A stretch of 64,000 nucleotides of DNA from Tsuneonella litorea. Its GTDB lineage: Bacteria; Pseudomonadota; Alphaproteobacteria; Sphingomonadales; Sphingomonadaceae. The position numbers and the translations under genes are program-made. The DNA lies in contig NZ_JAOAMV010000004.1 in NCBI RefSeq assembly GCF_025154015.1, positions 310,001 through 374,000 of the forward strand. The letters run 5' to 3'. The notes beneath the pieces are model-generated. The model made no database searches and had not been told where the DNA came from. It worked only from the letters and a program-made list of their open reading frames with translations. Positions within the stretch are counted from its first letter, which is position 1. The number at the start of each line of letters is the position of its first letter. This document shows, in pieces, positions 16,955 to 27,999 of this stretch.

Positions 16955-17833
16955 TTATGTTGGAGGTAGAAGTGCCTCTTGGAAACTATCGCACAACGCC
17001 GCCAAAACCGTTGAGGTGCCTATCCGAACCATTGCATCTGGGTCACTGACGAGGCCGATGGTCCGTTCCACGTCGAATCGTTCCAGACGAAGCAAAATAA
17101 TGCCTTTTCGAGCATAACACCGCGGCACAAGAGTTATTGCCAGTCCCGACGCAACCAACGCCAAGGCGCGCTCGTCATCATCAGTACGGGACGCCATGAA
17201 GGGTCGTACACCGTGCGTCGTAAAGAAGCGGCTGGTTTCGGGTAAAGCTTCACACTGCCGACGCACCAGCATCGTTTCGTTGACCAGTTCGGCTGGGGCA
17301 ACAGCACTGCGCCGGGCAAGCGGATGACTAGCAGCAAAGGCCATCGCATAGTCTTCGCGCCCAATTTCCCGCACCATCTCGCGCGAGGCCGGCACGGGCC
17401 CGATAACCGCATCAAGCCTGCCGCGATCCAGCCGTTGTAACAGGTCACGCATCCGGCCATCAAGTATCTCGATCCGGGTATTGGTGTCAGCCTTGCGCGC
17501 TGTCGCCACCGCAGCCCCGACCATGACGGGGGGCAGCGTTGATGCAATCCCGATGCGGAGCAATTGCGCCGCCGCCTCGCCACTTCCCACTGTTTCAGCA
17601 CCGGTGAAGGCACGTTCGATAGCACGGGCATGTTCGACAAACCGGGCACCTGCAGCGGTGAGTTCAACTCGACGATTGTCTCGTTTGAAAAGTGGAGTCC
17701 CGAGCAGCCGTTCCAGCTTTGCTATTCCCGCAGACAGGGTTGGCTGTGACACATGCGCCATTGCGGCAGCGCGGGAAAAGCTACCTCTATCTACGACGGC
17801 GATGAAATAGCGGATCAGGTAACGCTCGATCAT
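16955..17833 (-). CDS. LysR-family transcriptional regulator
   Basis: The 292-residue regulator has an N-terminal winged helix: MIERYLIRYFIAVVDRGSFSRAAAMAHVSQPTLSAGIAKLERLLGTPLFKR, followed by the linker helix and a periplasmic-binding-like effector domain (about 90-290). Divergent transcription from ivd across a 90-bp gap strongly suggests that it controls the ivd-mcc cluster, with an acyl-CoA or branched acid as the likely effector. Proteobacterial leucine clusters are often controlled by MerR-type LiuR or TetR-type regulators instead, so a LysR here is worth noting. The start ATG 17833 is unambiguous. Confidence 0.93.
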   Translation of the reverse strand: MIERYLIRYFIAVVDRGSFSRAAAMAHVSQPTLSAGIAKLERLLGTPLFKRDNRRVELTAAGARFVEHARAIERAFTGAETVGSGEAAAQLLRIGIASTLPPVMVGAAVATARKADTNTRIEILDGRMRDLLQRLDRGRLDAVIGPVPASREMVREIGREDYAMAFAASHPLARRSAVAPAELVNETMLVRRQCEALPETSRFFTTHGVRPFMASRTDDDERALALVASGLAITLVPRCYARKGIILLRLERFDVERTIGLVSDPDAMVRIGTSTVLAALCDSFQEALLPPT

Positions 17834-17923
17834 AGGCGGTGTCTATGACATGGCGAACCTCATTTCAATTTGTCTAGGCCGACTTTGTCCTCGTATGACT
17901 GAGATGATTTGGAGAGGATAGAC
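17834..17923. promoter_or_regulatory. Divergent LysR/ivd control region
   Basis: This 90-bp gap separates the LysR gene from ivd and must hold both promoters. LysR proteins bind T-N11-A boxes; several matches are possible in so short an A+T-richer stretch and none stands out. The strong GGAGAGG before ivd (17911-17917) is its ribosome binding site. Confidence 0.5.
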
Positions 17924-19102
17924 ATGCGCGCGACCCCCGATTTTGATTTCGCACTGGGCGAAAGCGCCACGATGATCCGTGACACCGTCGCGCGTTTCGC
18001 CGACGAACAGATCATGCCGCTAGCCGACCGCATCGACCGCGACGACTGGTTTCCGCGCGCCGAGCTGTGGCAGCAGATGGGTGAGCTTGGCCTGCACGGC
18101 GTGACCGTGTCGGAAGAGTTCGGCGGGCTCGATCTCGGCTATCTCGACCACCTGATCGCGGTCGAGGAAGTGAGCCGCGCCAGCGCCTCGCTCGGCCTTT
18201 CCTATGGCGCGCACTCGAACCTGTGCGTCAACCAGATCCACCGCTGGGGCAGCGACGCGCAGAAGGCGAAGTACCTGCCCAAGCTGGTCAGCGGCGAACA
18301 CGTCGGCTCGCTCGCGATGAGCGAGGCGGGCGCGGGCAGCGATGTCGTGTCGATGAAAATGCGCGCCGACAAGGCCGATGGCGGCTGGGTGCTCAATGGC
18401 ACCAAGTTCTGGATCACCAACGCGCCTTATGCCGACACGCTGGTCGTTTACGGCAAGACCGACCCCGATGCGGGGCCTGAAGGAAAGAGGGGGGGCGTCA
18501 TCACGACCTTCCTGATCGAGAAGGACTTCGAAGGTTTCTCCATCGGTCAGAAGATCGAGAAGATGGGCATGCGCGGATCGCCCACGGCAGAGCTGGTCTT
18601 CGACGACTGCTTCGTGCCGGACGAAAACGTGATGGCCGGTGTCGGCGAGGGCGTGAAAGTCCTGATGAGCGGCCTCGATTACGAGCGTGTCGTGCTTTCC
18701 GGTGTGCAGCTCGGCATCATTCAGGCCTGTCTCGACGTCGTCATTCCATACGTCCGCGAACGCAAGCAGTTCGGCCGTCCGATCGGCGAATTCCAGCTGA
18801 TGCAGGCGAAGATCGCCGACATGTATGTCGGGCTGCAATCGGCGCGGGCCTATTCCTATGCCGTCGCAAAGGCCTGCGATGCGGGCCAGACGACGCGCTT
18901 CGACGCCGCCGGAGCGATACTTCTGGCCAGCGAGAACGCTTTTCGTGCCGCTGGCGAGGCAGTGCAGGCGCTGGGCGGCGCGGGCTATACCACCGACTGG
19001 CCGGTTGAGCGTTTCCTGCGCGATGCCAAGCTGCTCGACATCGGGGCGGGCACGAACGAGATCAGGCGCATGCTGATCGGACGGGAGTTGATGAAGGGAT
19101 GA
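17924..19102 (+). CDS. ivd: Isovaleryl-CoA dehydrogenase
   Basis: This 392-residue FAD flavoprotein oxidises isovaleryl-CoA to 3-methylcrotonyl-CoA. Motifs: [11 protein letters not shown] and [14 protein letters not shown] in the flavin region and a C-terminal helical domain. In most acyl-CoA dehydrogenases the catalytic Glu sits in the late YEGTNEIQR motif; here that reads [11 protein letters not shown] without Glu. A Glu occurs in the earlier [10 protein letters not shown], which is the placement known for isovaleryl-CoA dehydrogenase. The start ATG 17924 has GGAGAGG upstream. It overlaps mccB by 4 bp, so the two are translationally coupled. It is the first gene of the leucine-type cluster. 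Confidence 0.93.
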   Translation: MRATPDFDFALGESATMIRDTVARFADEQIMPLADRIDRDDWFPRAELWQQMGELGLHGVTVSEEFGGLDLGYLDHLIAVEEVSRASASLGLSYGAHSNLCVNQIHRWGSDAQKAKYLPKLVSGEHVGSLAMSEAGAGSDVVSMKMRADKADGGWVLNGTKFWITNAPYADTLVVYGKTDPDAGPEGKRGGVITTFLIEKDFEGFSIGQKIEKMGMRGSPTAELVFDDCFVPDENVMAGVGEGVKVLMSGLDYERVVLSGVQLGIIQACLDVVIPYVRERKQFGRPIGEFQLMQAKIADMYVGLQSARAYSYAVAKACDAGQTTRFDAAGAILLASENAFRAAGEAVQALGGAGYTTDWPVERFLRDAKLLDIGAGTNEIRRMLIGRELMKG

Positions 19103-20700
19103 GCGCGCCGGTTCTGACGACGAAGCTGGACCTGTCCTCGCCCGAGGCGCAGGCCCGCAGCCGCCACAACCAAGCGCTGGCCGATGAACTGCGCGCCAAG
19201 GTGGCAGAGGCCTCGCTCGGTGGTGCCGAACGCCATCGCGAACGCCATGTCGCGCGCGGCAAGCTGCTGGCGCGCGATCGTGTCGAACGTCTGCTCGATC
19301 CCGGCGCGCCGTTCCTCGAGGTCGGCCAGCTTGCCGCCAACGGCATGTATGGCGGCGACGTTCACGGGGCGAGCATGATCGCAGGCATCGGCGTCGTGTC
19401 GGGCCGCCAGTGCATGATCATCGCCAACGATCCCACCGTGAAGGGCGGATCGTACTACCCGATGACAGTGAAGAAGCATCTGCGTGCGCAGGAGATCGCG
19501 GAAGAAAACCGCCTGCCGTGCATCTACCTCGTCGACAGCGGCGGCGCGAACCTGCCCTATCAGGCGGAAGTCTTCCCCGACCGCGACCACTTCGGCCGCA
19601 TCTTCTATAATCAGGCGCGGATGAGCGGGATGGGCATTCCCCAGATCGCCTGCGTCATGGGCAGCTGCACCGCGGGCGGCGCTTATGTTCCGGCGATGAG
19701 CGATGAAACCGTGATCGTGCGCGAACAGGGCACGATCTTCCTTGCAGGGCCGCCGCTGGTGAAAGCCGCGACGGGCGAGGAAATATCAGCTGAGGACCTT
19801 GGTGGCGGCGACCTGCATACGCGCAAGTCGGGCGTGGCCGATCACCTGGCCGAAAACGACGAACACGCGCTGGCTATCGTGCGCGATATCGTGAGCCACC
19901 TAGGCCGCAATGAAGGCGCGAAGCTCGACCTTCAGGCTGCCGTTCCGCCCAATTACGACGCGGACGAGCTTTACGCGATCATCCCCGACGACGTGCGCGC
20001 GCCCTATGACGTTCACGAAGTCATCGCGCGCATTGTCGACGCCAGCGAATTTCACGAGTTCAAGCCGCTCTACGGCAATACGCTCGTCACCGGCTTTGCC
20101 CACATCCACGGGATGCCGGTCGCGATCCTTGCCAACAACGGCGTGCTGTTTTCCGAAAGCGCGCAAAAGGGCGCGCACTTCATCGAACTGGCGTGCCAGC
20201 GCCGCATTCCGCTGCTGTTCCTGCAGAACATTTCAGGCTTCATGGTCGGCGGCAAATACGAGGCCGAGGGCATTGCCAAGCACGGCGCGAAGCTGGTGAC
20301 CGCGGTCGCCACGGCGCAAGTGCCGAAGATCACGGTGCTGATCGGCGGCAGCTTCGGGGCGGGCAACTACGGCATGGCGGGCCGCGCCTATCAGCCGCGT
20401 TTCCTGTTTTCGTGGCCCAACAGCCGCATCTCGGTCATGGGCGGCGAACAGGCGGCCAGCGTGCTCGCCACCGTCCACCGCGACGCCGAAAAGTGGAGCG
20501 CGGAGGAAGCCGAAGAGTTCAAGGCCCCGATCCGCCAGAAGTACGAGGACGAGGGCAACCCCTACTACGCCACCGCGCGCATGTGGGACGACGGCGTGAT
20601 CGACCCGGCGCAGACCCGCGACGTGCTGGGCCTTGCCTTTGCCGCCGCACTCGAAGCCCCGATCCCCGACCGTGCGCCCTTCGGCGTATTCAGGATGTAA
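19099..20700 (+). CDS. mccB: 3-Methylcrotonyl-CoA carboxylase, beta (carboxyltransferase) subunit
   Basis: The 533-residue protein transfers the carboxyl group from carboxybiotin to 3-methylcrotonyl-CoA, giving 3-methylglutaconyl-CoA. It has the two crotonase-fold halves of the AccD/PccB/MccB family. Landmarks are the start [70 protein letters not shown], and later [27 protein letters not shown], which are MCC-type rather than propionyl-CoA carboxylase-type. It is coupled to ivd by an ATGA overlap and followed by a tiny membrane protein and mccA. Confidence 0.95.
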   Translation: MSAPVLTTKLDLSSPEAQARSRHNQALADELRAKVAEASLGGAERHRERHVARGKLLARDRVERLLDPGAPFLEVGQLAANGMYGGDVHGASMIAGIGVVSGRQCMIIANDPTVKGGSYYPMTVKKHLRAQEIAEENRLPCIYLVDSGGANLPYQAEVFPDRDHFGRIFYNQARMSGMGIPQIACVMGSCTAGGAYVPAMSDETVIVREQGTIFLAGPPLVKAATGEEISAEDLGGGDLHTRKSGVADHLAENDEHALAIVRDIVSHLGRNEGAKLDLQAAVPPNYDADELYAIIPDDVRAPYDVHEVIARIVDASEFHEFKPLYGNTLVTGFAHIHGMPVAILANNGVLFSESAQKGAHFIELACQRRIPLLFLQNISGFMVGGKYEAEGIAKHGAKLVTAVATAQVPKITVLIGGSFGAGNYGMAGRAYQPRFLFSWPNSRISVMGGEQAASVLATVHRDAEKWSAEEAEEFKAPIRQKYEDEGNPYYATARMWDDGVIDPAQTRDVLGLAFAAALEAPIPDRAPFGVFRM

Positions 20701-20704
20701 CGCG

Positions 20705-20847
20705 ATGAGCGAGGATCAATCCGCCCCGAACCCTACCAGCCAGCGTCCTGCCAATGCGGGCATGCCGCGCTGGATGATCTGGGCCTTTGCCGGGAAGATG
20801 ATCCTTGTCGTCGCCATCGTCGCAGTCGTTTTCTGGATAGCGAATTC

Positions 20848-20851
<4 letters not shown>
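20705..20851 (+). CDS. Small single-pass membrane protein between mccB and mccA
   Basis: A 48-residue frame from ATG 20705 starts MSEDQSAPNPTSQRPANAG and has a polar N-terminus. One transmembrane helix follows (MIWAFAGKMILVVAIVAVVFWIA), ending ANS. Its stop overlaps the mccA start (ATGA), and it begins 5 bp after mccB, so it is translated as part of the operon. I do not know a function. It could anchor MCC to the membrane or be an unrelated stress peptide. Because it is so short it is easily missed. Confidence 0.7.
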
Positions 20852-22754
<1,903 letters not shown>

Positions 22755-22755
<1 letters not shown>

Positions 22756-23207
22756 TGGCGGGCAAGTTCTTCGATGAGTGGCAGGTGGGCGACACCATCG
22801 TGCACGACATTTGCCGCACGGTGACCGAGACAGACAATCTGCTGTTCTCAACCATGACCCACAATCCCCAACCGCTCCATATCGATGCCGAGGCCGCCCG
22901 CGAAAGCGAATTCGGCCAGATCTTGGTGAACGGCACTTTTACCTTCGCGCTGATGGTGGGACTGAGCGTGAGCGACACGACGCTCGGCACGCTGGTGGCA
23001 AATCTTGGTTATGACAAGCTGCTCCACCCCAAGCCGACATTCATCGGCGATACGCTGCGTGCGCAGACTGAAGTCGTGGAGAAGCGGGAAAGCAAGTCAC
23101 GTCCGGGTTCGGGTATTGTGACATTCCGGCATCGCCTGCTCAATCAGCGTGACGAGGTGGCTTGCGAGTGCCTTCGCATGGCGCTGATCAAGGGTTCCGA
23201 CGCATGA
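22755..23207 (+). CDS. MaoC-family enoyl-CoA hydratase
   Basis: The 150-residue hot-dog fold protein begins MAGKFFDEWQVGDTIVHDICRTVTETDN and has the hydratase signature around MTHNPQPLHIDAEAARESEFGQILVNGTF (Asp/His of the hydratase-2 motif). By position (after mccA) it may hydrate 3-methylglutaconyl-CoA to HMG-CoA, a step usually done by a crotonase (LiuC/AUH type). Itaconyl- or mesaconyl-type CoA hydratases also belong to this family and pair with CitE-like lyases, as here. ATGA overlaps on both sides show tight coupling. Confidence 0.88.
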
Positions 23208-24055
23208 GGCTGCGCAGCTTGCTCTTCGTTCCTGCCGACCGGCCTGAACGCTTTGCTAAGGCAGCTGCCAGCGGCGCCGATGCGATCATCCTCGACCTTG
23301 AAGATTCGGTGACGCCGACAAACAAGTCCAAGGGCCGCGAGTGCGTGGCGGAATTCCTCAAATCGCACGTCGACCTGCCGGTGATCGTCCGCGTCAATCC
23401 GCTGGATGGGCAAGAAACCGCACGCGATCTTGCCGCCGTCCTGCCGCACCCGCCCGCCGGGGTGATGTTGCCCAAGGCCGAGGGTGCCAAAAGCGTTAAC
23501 CGGCTCGTCGAACTCATGCAGGGTGAGGCGATCCCGATCCTGCCGATCGTCACCGAAACCCCGATCGCGATCTTCGAGCTTGGCACCTATCGCGAGGTGA
23601 CGACTCCTCTGATGGGCCTGACTTGGGGCGCCGAAGACCTGCCCGCCGCCATCGGCGCAGCTTCGTCCCGCAATGATGACGGAAGCTATACCCAGCCGTA
23701 CGAGATGGCCCGCAACCTCACCCTCTTCGGCGCGCATGCCGCAGGCGTCGCCGCGATCGAGACCGTCTATCCCGACATCAGGAACGTCGAAGGCCTTGCC
23801 GCCTATGCCGCGCGCGGACGGCGGGACGGTTTTACCGGCATGATGGCAATCCATCCATTGCAGGTCGCTGTGATCAATGAGGCCTTTACGCCAACCGAAG
23901 TGGAACTCAAACGCGCGCGCGAAATTGTTGAACTATTTAACAGCAATCCTACACGTGGCGTGGCTCAACTGAACGGCGAGATGATCGACCTTCCGCATCT
24001 GAAACAGGCCCGCATCCTACTCAGTAGAGTACCTCTCCCAATCTCTGAAAGCTGA
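23204..24055 (+). CDS. CitE-like CoA ester lyase (HpcH/HpaI family)
   Basis: This 283-residue TIM-barrel protein begins MRLRSLLFVPADRPERFAKAAASGADAIILDLEDSV, the canonical CitE/malyl-CoA lyase opening, with the Mg-binding acidic residue in LDLEDSV and the second in MGLTWGAEDLPAAIG. Relatives cleave citramalyl-, malyl- or methylmalyl-CoA into acetyl-CoA or propionyl-CoA plus an oxoacid. In this cluster it takes the place where an HMG-CoA lyase is normally found, and no HMG-CoA lyase is present on the island. I prefer start 23204, overlapping the MaoC stop by 4 bp. The true substrate is open. Confidence 0.88.
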   Translation: MRLRSLLFVPADRPERFAKAAASGADAIILDLEDSVTPTNKSKGRECVAEFLKSHVDLPVIVRVNPLDGQETARDLAAVLPHPPAGVMLPKAEGAKSVNRLVELMQGEAIPILPIVTETPIAIFELGTYREVTTPLMGLTWGAEDLPAAIGAASSRNDDGSYTQPYEMARNLTLFGAHAAGVAAIETVYPDIRNVEGLAAYAARGRRDGFTGMMAIHPLQVAVINEAFTPTEVELKRAREIVELFNSNPTRGVAQLNGEMIDLPHLKQARILLSRVPLPISES

Positions 24056-24096
24056 CATTGTCGTCACCGCGCCGTGCGCGTGGTGGGCTCATAAAA

Positions 24097-24273
24097 TTAC
24101 TGGTGCGGCCTAGTTCCCAGCGGGCCGCGCCGGTCGACAACGGTGATGCGCCGTGCTTTGGCCTCGATGACGAGCCTCTAGAGAATACAATTGCCCGGAA
24201 AGGCCACGACGTAGCGCGGACCCAATGACAGTATGCGCTCGTTGCGCTGGAACCCGGCACGCTCGCCCAAGCT
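24097..24273 (-). pseudogene. Fragment of a DUF2493 (SLOG-like) protein
   Basis: On the minus strand the frame reads RAGFQRNERILSLGPRYVVAFPGN, which matches the RN..ml..G.d.vvAFPG core of DUF2493/YspA-like SLOG proteins common on alphaproteobacterial plasmids. A TAG follows nine bases later, and the frame resumes as RLVIEAKARRITVVDRRGP, the expected C-terminal strand-helix. So this is the degenerate 3' end of a gene whose 5' part was removed by the IS5-type insertion beginning at 24274. Confidence 0.5.
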
Positions 24274-24610
24274 GGACGCCCGCAATAACCGCTCGCATTT
24301 TGCATGCTGATGTGATTCAGCATCCGCGAGGAGATATCGCTGATGCGTCCATCGACCCTGTTTTCGCTATCGGAGCATTTGGAGCGGCTGAGCCGGGTTG
24401 GCAATCCGCTTGAGGTATTAGGCGAGGCCGTGGATTTTGAGCTTTTCCGCACCCTACTGGTAAAGGGGCTAGGATACAGCGATGGGGCGTAGGGCGGTAG
24501 GCCACGGTTCGATCCGGTCTCGATGTTCAAGGTTCTTGTGGTCCAGGCGCAGCACAACCTCTCCGATGCTCGCATGGAGTTCATGATCCGGGACCGGCTA
24601 TCATGGATGA
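24274..24610 (+). mobile_element. Truncated IS5-family insertion sequence (5' end only)
   Basis: The left terminus GGACGCCCGCAATAACC resembles the end of the IS at 34388 (GGAGACCCGCAAAAACC). Both follow the same AGCT tetranucleotide. The transposase starts at ATG 24343 (MRPSTLFSLSEHLERLSRVG) and runs about 90 codons to [11 protein letters not shown], with an in-frame TAG after GYSDGA (24490). It then stops abruptly near 24610. Both the nonsense codon and the missing catalytic two-thirds make it inactive. It is related to the transposases at 34536 and 50850. Confidence 0.75.
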
Positions 24611-24612
24611 GC

Positions 24613-24705
24613 GTGCCTTCACGTTCGGCCTTGGCAAGCTGGGCGATCAGATCGGCGAGTGAGATGAAGTAGACCACCTTGCCGGCGCGCACGGCCTCGT
24701 GACGC
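24613..24705 (-). pseudogene. Fragment of an IS21-type istB gene
   Basis: The minus-strand frame reads [20 protein letters not shown] and then [11 protein letters not shown], which is the strongly conserved strand-helix after Walker A in IstB ATPases (VYF.tladLi..L..Ae.eG.l). Nothing before or after belongs to IstB. It is a 30-codon scrap between the IS5 fragment and bioA, and in another frame it now forms the C-terminus of BioA. Confidence 0.55.
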
Positions 24706-25974
24706 TAAGGCCCTGTCGTGCGCCGGTTCGCGCAGCGAGCACAGCGCAGAGGCGATGACTTCGTAAACGCGGGCGAGCTGCGCCTCTGAAATGCAGTAGG
24801 GCGGCATCACGTAAACGGTGTTGCCCAGCGGGCGCAGCAGCAGGTCGTTCTCGCGGAAGAACTTCAAGAGGCGCGGCTGAACGTCGGCCAGATAGCCCTG
24901 CGCACCCGGAACATCGAAAGCCGCGATCGTGCCGCACTGGCGCACGTTCTCGATCTCGTGCTGGGCAGCCAGAGCGGCAAGGTGCTGTGCCTGCCGCTCC
25001 GCCAGCGTCGCCACCTGATCGCGCACCGGCCCGTCGCGCCAGATCGCAAGGTTCGCCGCCGCCGCCGCGCAGGCGATGGGGTTGGCGGTGTAGCTGGATG
25101 AATGGAAGAACATCTTGGCGCGGTCGGTGCTGTAATGCGCTTCCCAGATCGGTTCGCTCGCCATCGTGACGGCCAGCGGGATCGCCCCGCCGGTCAGCCC
25201 CTTCGACAGACATAGGATGTCGGGCACGACGCCCGCCTGTTCGCAGGCCAGCAGCGTGCCGGTGCGGCCCCAGCCGGTCATGACCTCGTCGGCAATGAAC
25301 AGCGTGCCGTGACGCGCGCAGATGGCGCGCATTTCGGCCAGCACCTCCGGCGAATACATCAGCATCCCGCCCGCGCCGAGCACCAGCGGCTCGACAATGA
25401 AAGCCGCCGCCCCGTTCGCGCAGGCGCTGTCCAGCGCGTCGTAGCAGGCCTGCTCCGCGCCCTTGGCCGGAAACGGCACTTTGGCGACATCGAACAGCAG
25501 CGGCTGATAGGCCTGGTTAAAGACCCCGCGCTCGCCCACCGACATCGCGCCTATGGTGTCGCCGTGATAGGAATGCTCCATCACCACGATGCCTTCGCGC
25601 CGCTCACCTTGGGCCTGCCAGTAACCGAGCGCCATCTTCAACGCGACTTCGACCGCCGTGGAGCCGGAATCGGAAAAGAACACGCGGGTCAGCGCGTCGG
25701 GCATCATCTCGCGCAGACCGCGCGCGACTTCTTCTGCAGGTTCGTGGGTCCAGCCCGCGAAGATCACCTGATCCAGCTTCGTCGCCTGCTCGCGGATTGC
25801 GTCGATGATCGGCGGGTGGTTGTGCCCGTGCGTCGTCACCCACCACGATGAAATGCCGTCGATCACCTCGCGACCGTCAGCGGTGTGGAGCAGCGCGCCC
25901 TCGCCCTTCACGACAGTCGGGATCGCCTCTTCCAGTCCGTGCTGGGTGAAGGGATGCCAGATCGGGGATGTCAT
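24619..25974 (-). CDS. bioA: Adenosylmethionine-8-amino-7-oxononanoate aminotransferase, with an IS-derived C-terminal tail
   Basis: This PLP enzyme transfers the amino group of S-adenosylmethionine to KAPA, giving 7,8-diaminopelargonate. It begins [19 protein letters not shown] and shows [63 protein letters not shown] and the PLP lysine in [10 protein letters not shown]. About 420 residues are typical BioA. The last about 30 (from [15 protein letters not shown]) come from the adjacent istB scrap, so the native end was replaced, apparently beyond the fold core. It overlaps bioD by 4 bp and is the last gene of the bioF-bioA operon. Confidence 0.93.
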   Translation of the reverse strand: MTSPIWHPFTQHGLEEAIPTVVKGEGALLHTADGREVIDGISSWWVTTHGHNHPPIIDAIREQATKLDQVIFAGWTHEPAEEVARGLREMMPDALTRVFFSDSGSTAVEVALKMALGYWQAQGERREGIVVMEHSYHGDTIGAMSVGERGVFNQAYQPLLFDVAKVPFPAKGAEQACYDALDSACANGAAAFIVEPLVLGAGGMLMYSPEVLAEMRAICARHGTLFIADEVMTGWGRTGTLLACEQAGVVPDILCLSKGLTGGAIPLAVTMASEPIWEAHYSTDRAKMFFHSSSYTANPIACAAAAANLAIWRDGPVRDQVATLAERQAQHLAALAAQHEIENVRQCGTIAAFDVPGAQGYLADVQPRLLKFFRENDLLLRPLGNTVYVMPPYCISEAQLARVYEVIASALCSLREPAHDRALASRGRARRQGGLLHLTRRSDRPACQGRT

Positions 25975-26603
25975 GCGCGGAAGTCCTGAAGGTCGAAGTT
26001 TTCGCGGAACGCCGCGCTTAGGGTCGCTGCGTCGAGCGGGTCGACGAATGGCAGGCGGCCCAGCCGCTTCACCTTGCCCATCGCGGCAATGATCGCCTCG
26101 CTGTCCTCGACCGCATCGCCTACGAAAGCAACGCCAAGGATCGGCACCCCGCGCGAGCGCAGCGCCTCGATCGAAAGCAGCGAATGGTTGATCGTGCCGA
26201 GCGCAGTGCGCGCCACGAGAATGACCGGCGCGCCCCACTTTGCGAACATGTCGGCGTATAGAAGGTCGCGCGTCAAAGGCACGAGCGCGCCGCCCGCGCC
26301 TTCGATGACCAGCGGACCTTCGACACCGGGCAGCGACAGCCGCGCCGGATCGATCGTCACCCCGTCGATCTCTGCCGCGATGTGTGGCGATGCGGGCGTG
26401 GCGAGATCGTAGGCGGACGGCACGAAACGGTCTTGCGGTAGGCCCGAAAGCTCGATCACGCGGTTGCGGTCGGTGCGTCCGTGTTCGTCGGTGCCCGCCT
26501 GCACCGGCTTCCAGTAATGCGCGCCCAGTGCGCCGGCCAGCGCGGCGGCGAAAACGGTCTTGCCGATGTCGGTGTCGGTGCCGGTGACGACGATGGGGTT
26601 CAC
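25971..26603 (-). CDS. bioD: Dethiobiotin synthetase
   Basis: The 210-residue ATPase closes the ureido ring of biotin from diaminopelargonate, CO2 and ATP. The P-loop is [19 protein letters not shown] at the N-terminus; [10 protein letters not shown] follows, and [13 protein letters not shown] is the second conserved motif. [24 protein letters not shown] is the base-recognition and helix region. All key residues expected for BioD are visible. It overlaps bioA downstream and bioC upstream by 4 bp each, so translation is coupled. Confidence 0.95.
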   Translation of the reverse strand: MNPIVVTGTDTDIGKTVFAAALAGALGAHYWKPVQAGTDEHGRTDRNRVIELSGLPQDRFVPSAYDLATPASPHIAAEIDGVTIDPARLSLPGVEGPLVIEGAGGALVPLTRDLLYADMFAKWGAPVILVARTALGTINHSLLSIEALRSRGVPILGVAFVGDAVEDSEAIIAAMGKVKRLGRLPFVDPLDAATLSAAFRENFDLQDFRA

Positions 26604-27373
26604 GGCGCGCTCCTGCAGAAATGCCCGATGACGACTTCGTAAGTGACCGCCGATCCCCGTTCCTCGAACCGCGCCATGACGCGGCGCATTTCAGCAGGGC
26701 CGAGCGGGCGGTGAGCAGGCTGCGGCGTTCCGGCCCCAATGGCGCGCAGGCTGCGCAGGAAGCCCAGCGCATCGTCGTGGCGTTCGACCCGGTGCTGCGA
26801 GACCAGATCGCCGACCCGCCCATCTGTCTGCATGTTCTCTAGCTCGCTCAGAGGCGCAAACCGGCGCGTTCCCGCCTCAAGCCCTTCCGCCTCGTGCGCG
26901 TCGCTCCATTCGGCGAAAGTTCCCGCGCTCAGCGTTGCGAACAGGCAATGCCCGCCGACTTTCACGCTGCGCAACATTCGCGCCAGGCCCATGTCCTGAT
27001 CGTCGAACCACTGCATCGCGAGGCTGGAGCAGACGAGATCGAACTCGCCCATTTCGGGCAGTCCGTATTCGCCGTCCATCACCGCAAAGCGCCGCCCCGC
27101 ACTCTCGCCCACGCGCGCCTTGCACCGTCCGACCATGGCAGGCGCGATGTCGGTGATGAGCCATTCGCCCCCGACACCCGCATCGATCAGCGCCTGTGTC
27201 AGGAACCCCGTCCCGCACCCGATCTCGAGAATGCGCGGGCTGTCCGGCAGGTCGAGCGCGGCGATGCGCGCGGCAAGTTCGCTGGCAACATCGTGCTGAA
27301 CCCGCGCATGGCGGTCATAGTCGCGGGCCGAACCGAAGGCCGCGCCGATCCGGTCGCGTTCGACAGCGTTCAT
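26600..27373 (-). CDS. bioC: Malonyl-ACP O-methyltransferase
   Basis: The 257-residue SAM-dependent methyltransferase would methylate malonyl-ACP so that fatty-acid synthase can build pimeloyl-ACP methyl ester. It has the BioC-like start [27 protein letters not shown], the SAM motif [19 protein letters not shown] and then [23 protein letters not shown] and [18 protein letters not shown], which are BioC hallmarks. I chose ATG 27373; the frame continues to 27415 inside the esterase gene. It overlaps the neighbours on both sides by 4 bp. Confidence 0.92.
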   Translation of the reverse strand: MNAVERDRIGAAFGSARDYDRHARVQHDVASELAARIAALDLPDSPRILEIGCGTGFLTQALIDAGVGGEWLITDIAPAMVGRCKARVGESAGRRFAVMDGEYGLPEMGEFDLVCSSLAMQWFDDQDMGLARMLRSVKVGGHCLFATLSAGTFAEWSDAHEAEGLEAGTRRFAPLSELENMQTDGRVGDLVSQHRVERHDDALGFLRSLRAIGAGTPQPAHRPLGPAEMRRVMARFEERGSAVTYEVVIGHFCRSAP

Positions 27374-27999
27374 GCTACGGCCCTCGCGAAGTCGGCGATG
27401 GCATTGGCGGTCCATTCGGGCGCTTCAAGCGGGAGGAGATGGCCCGCGTTCTCGCAAGTCATGCGGGTCACGCTTGCCTTCGCAAAGATCGCGCCCCGCA
27501 TCGTGTCGGGCAGCAGCGGGTCATTCGCACCCTGCAACGACAGCACCGGCAGACCACCCGCAGCATCGCGGAAGTCGCCGTCACGCAGCAGTTCGAGATC
27601 GGCGAGCAGCGGCGCCAGTTCAGGCGTCCCCGCAACAGCTTCCGCTCCGCATCGCGTGCGAAAATCCGTGACAACTTGCGCCGGAGCCTGCGGCAGCCGC
27701 GCGATCATCCGGTCCAGCGGGCGTCGCGGCACACCGGGAAAGTCATCGCCTTCGACGAACCGGTCGAACCCATTCACCGCTACCATGCCTCGGCACCCTT
27801 CGGGCAAATCCGCCAGCCAGTGCATCGCACCAAGGCTGTGCCCCACGACCACGCAAGGCCCATCGCTCTCCACCGTGATCGGCGCGCCGAAATAGCCGCG
27901 GTCGGCCATGCGGCAATCGAACCTGCCCAAATGCCTCACGACACCCGACCAGATCGAGGCATCGAAGCCCCAGCCGTGCATGAACAGCAACACCGTCAC
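27370..27999 (-). CDS. Short alpha/beta hydrolase, probable pimeloyl-ACP methyl ester esterase (BioH-like)
   Basis: This 209-residue hydrolase lies exactly between bioF and bioC, so it should cleave the methyl ester of pimeloyl-ACP, the job of BioH and its replacements. It opens MTVLLFMHGWGFDASIW (oxyanion loop), has the nucleophile elbow VGHSLGAMH, an Asp in GANDPLLPD and the His in ENAGHLLPLE. At 209 residues it is about 45 shorter than E. coli BioH, mainly in the cap region between about 85 and 140. It may represent one of the several non-BioH esterase types. Overlaps on both sides are 4 bp. Confidence 0.82.
   Translation of the reverse strand: MTVLLFMHGWGFDASIWSGVVRHLGRFDCRMADRGYFGAPITVESDGPCVVVGHSLGAMHWLADLPEGCRGMVAVNGFDRFVEGDDFPGVPRRPLDRMIARLPQAPAQVVTDFRTRCGAEAVAGTPELAPLLADLELLRDGDFRDAAGGLPVLSLQGANDPLLPDTMRGAIFAKASVTRMTCENAGHLLPLEAPEWTANAIADFARAVA

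Noticed and set aside
24021-24692. 223-codon minus-strand frame as one gene
   Set aside because: It strings together pieces of three unrelated element fragments; only the istB part reads in its true frame.
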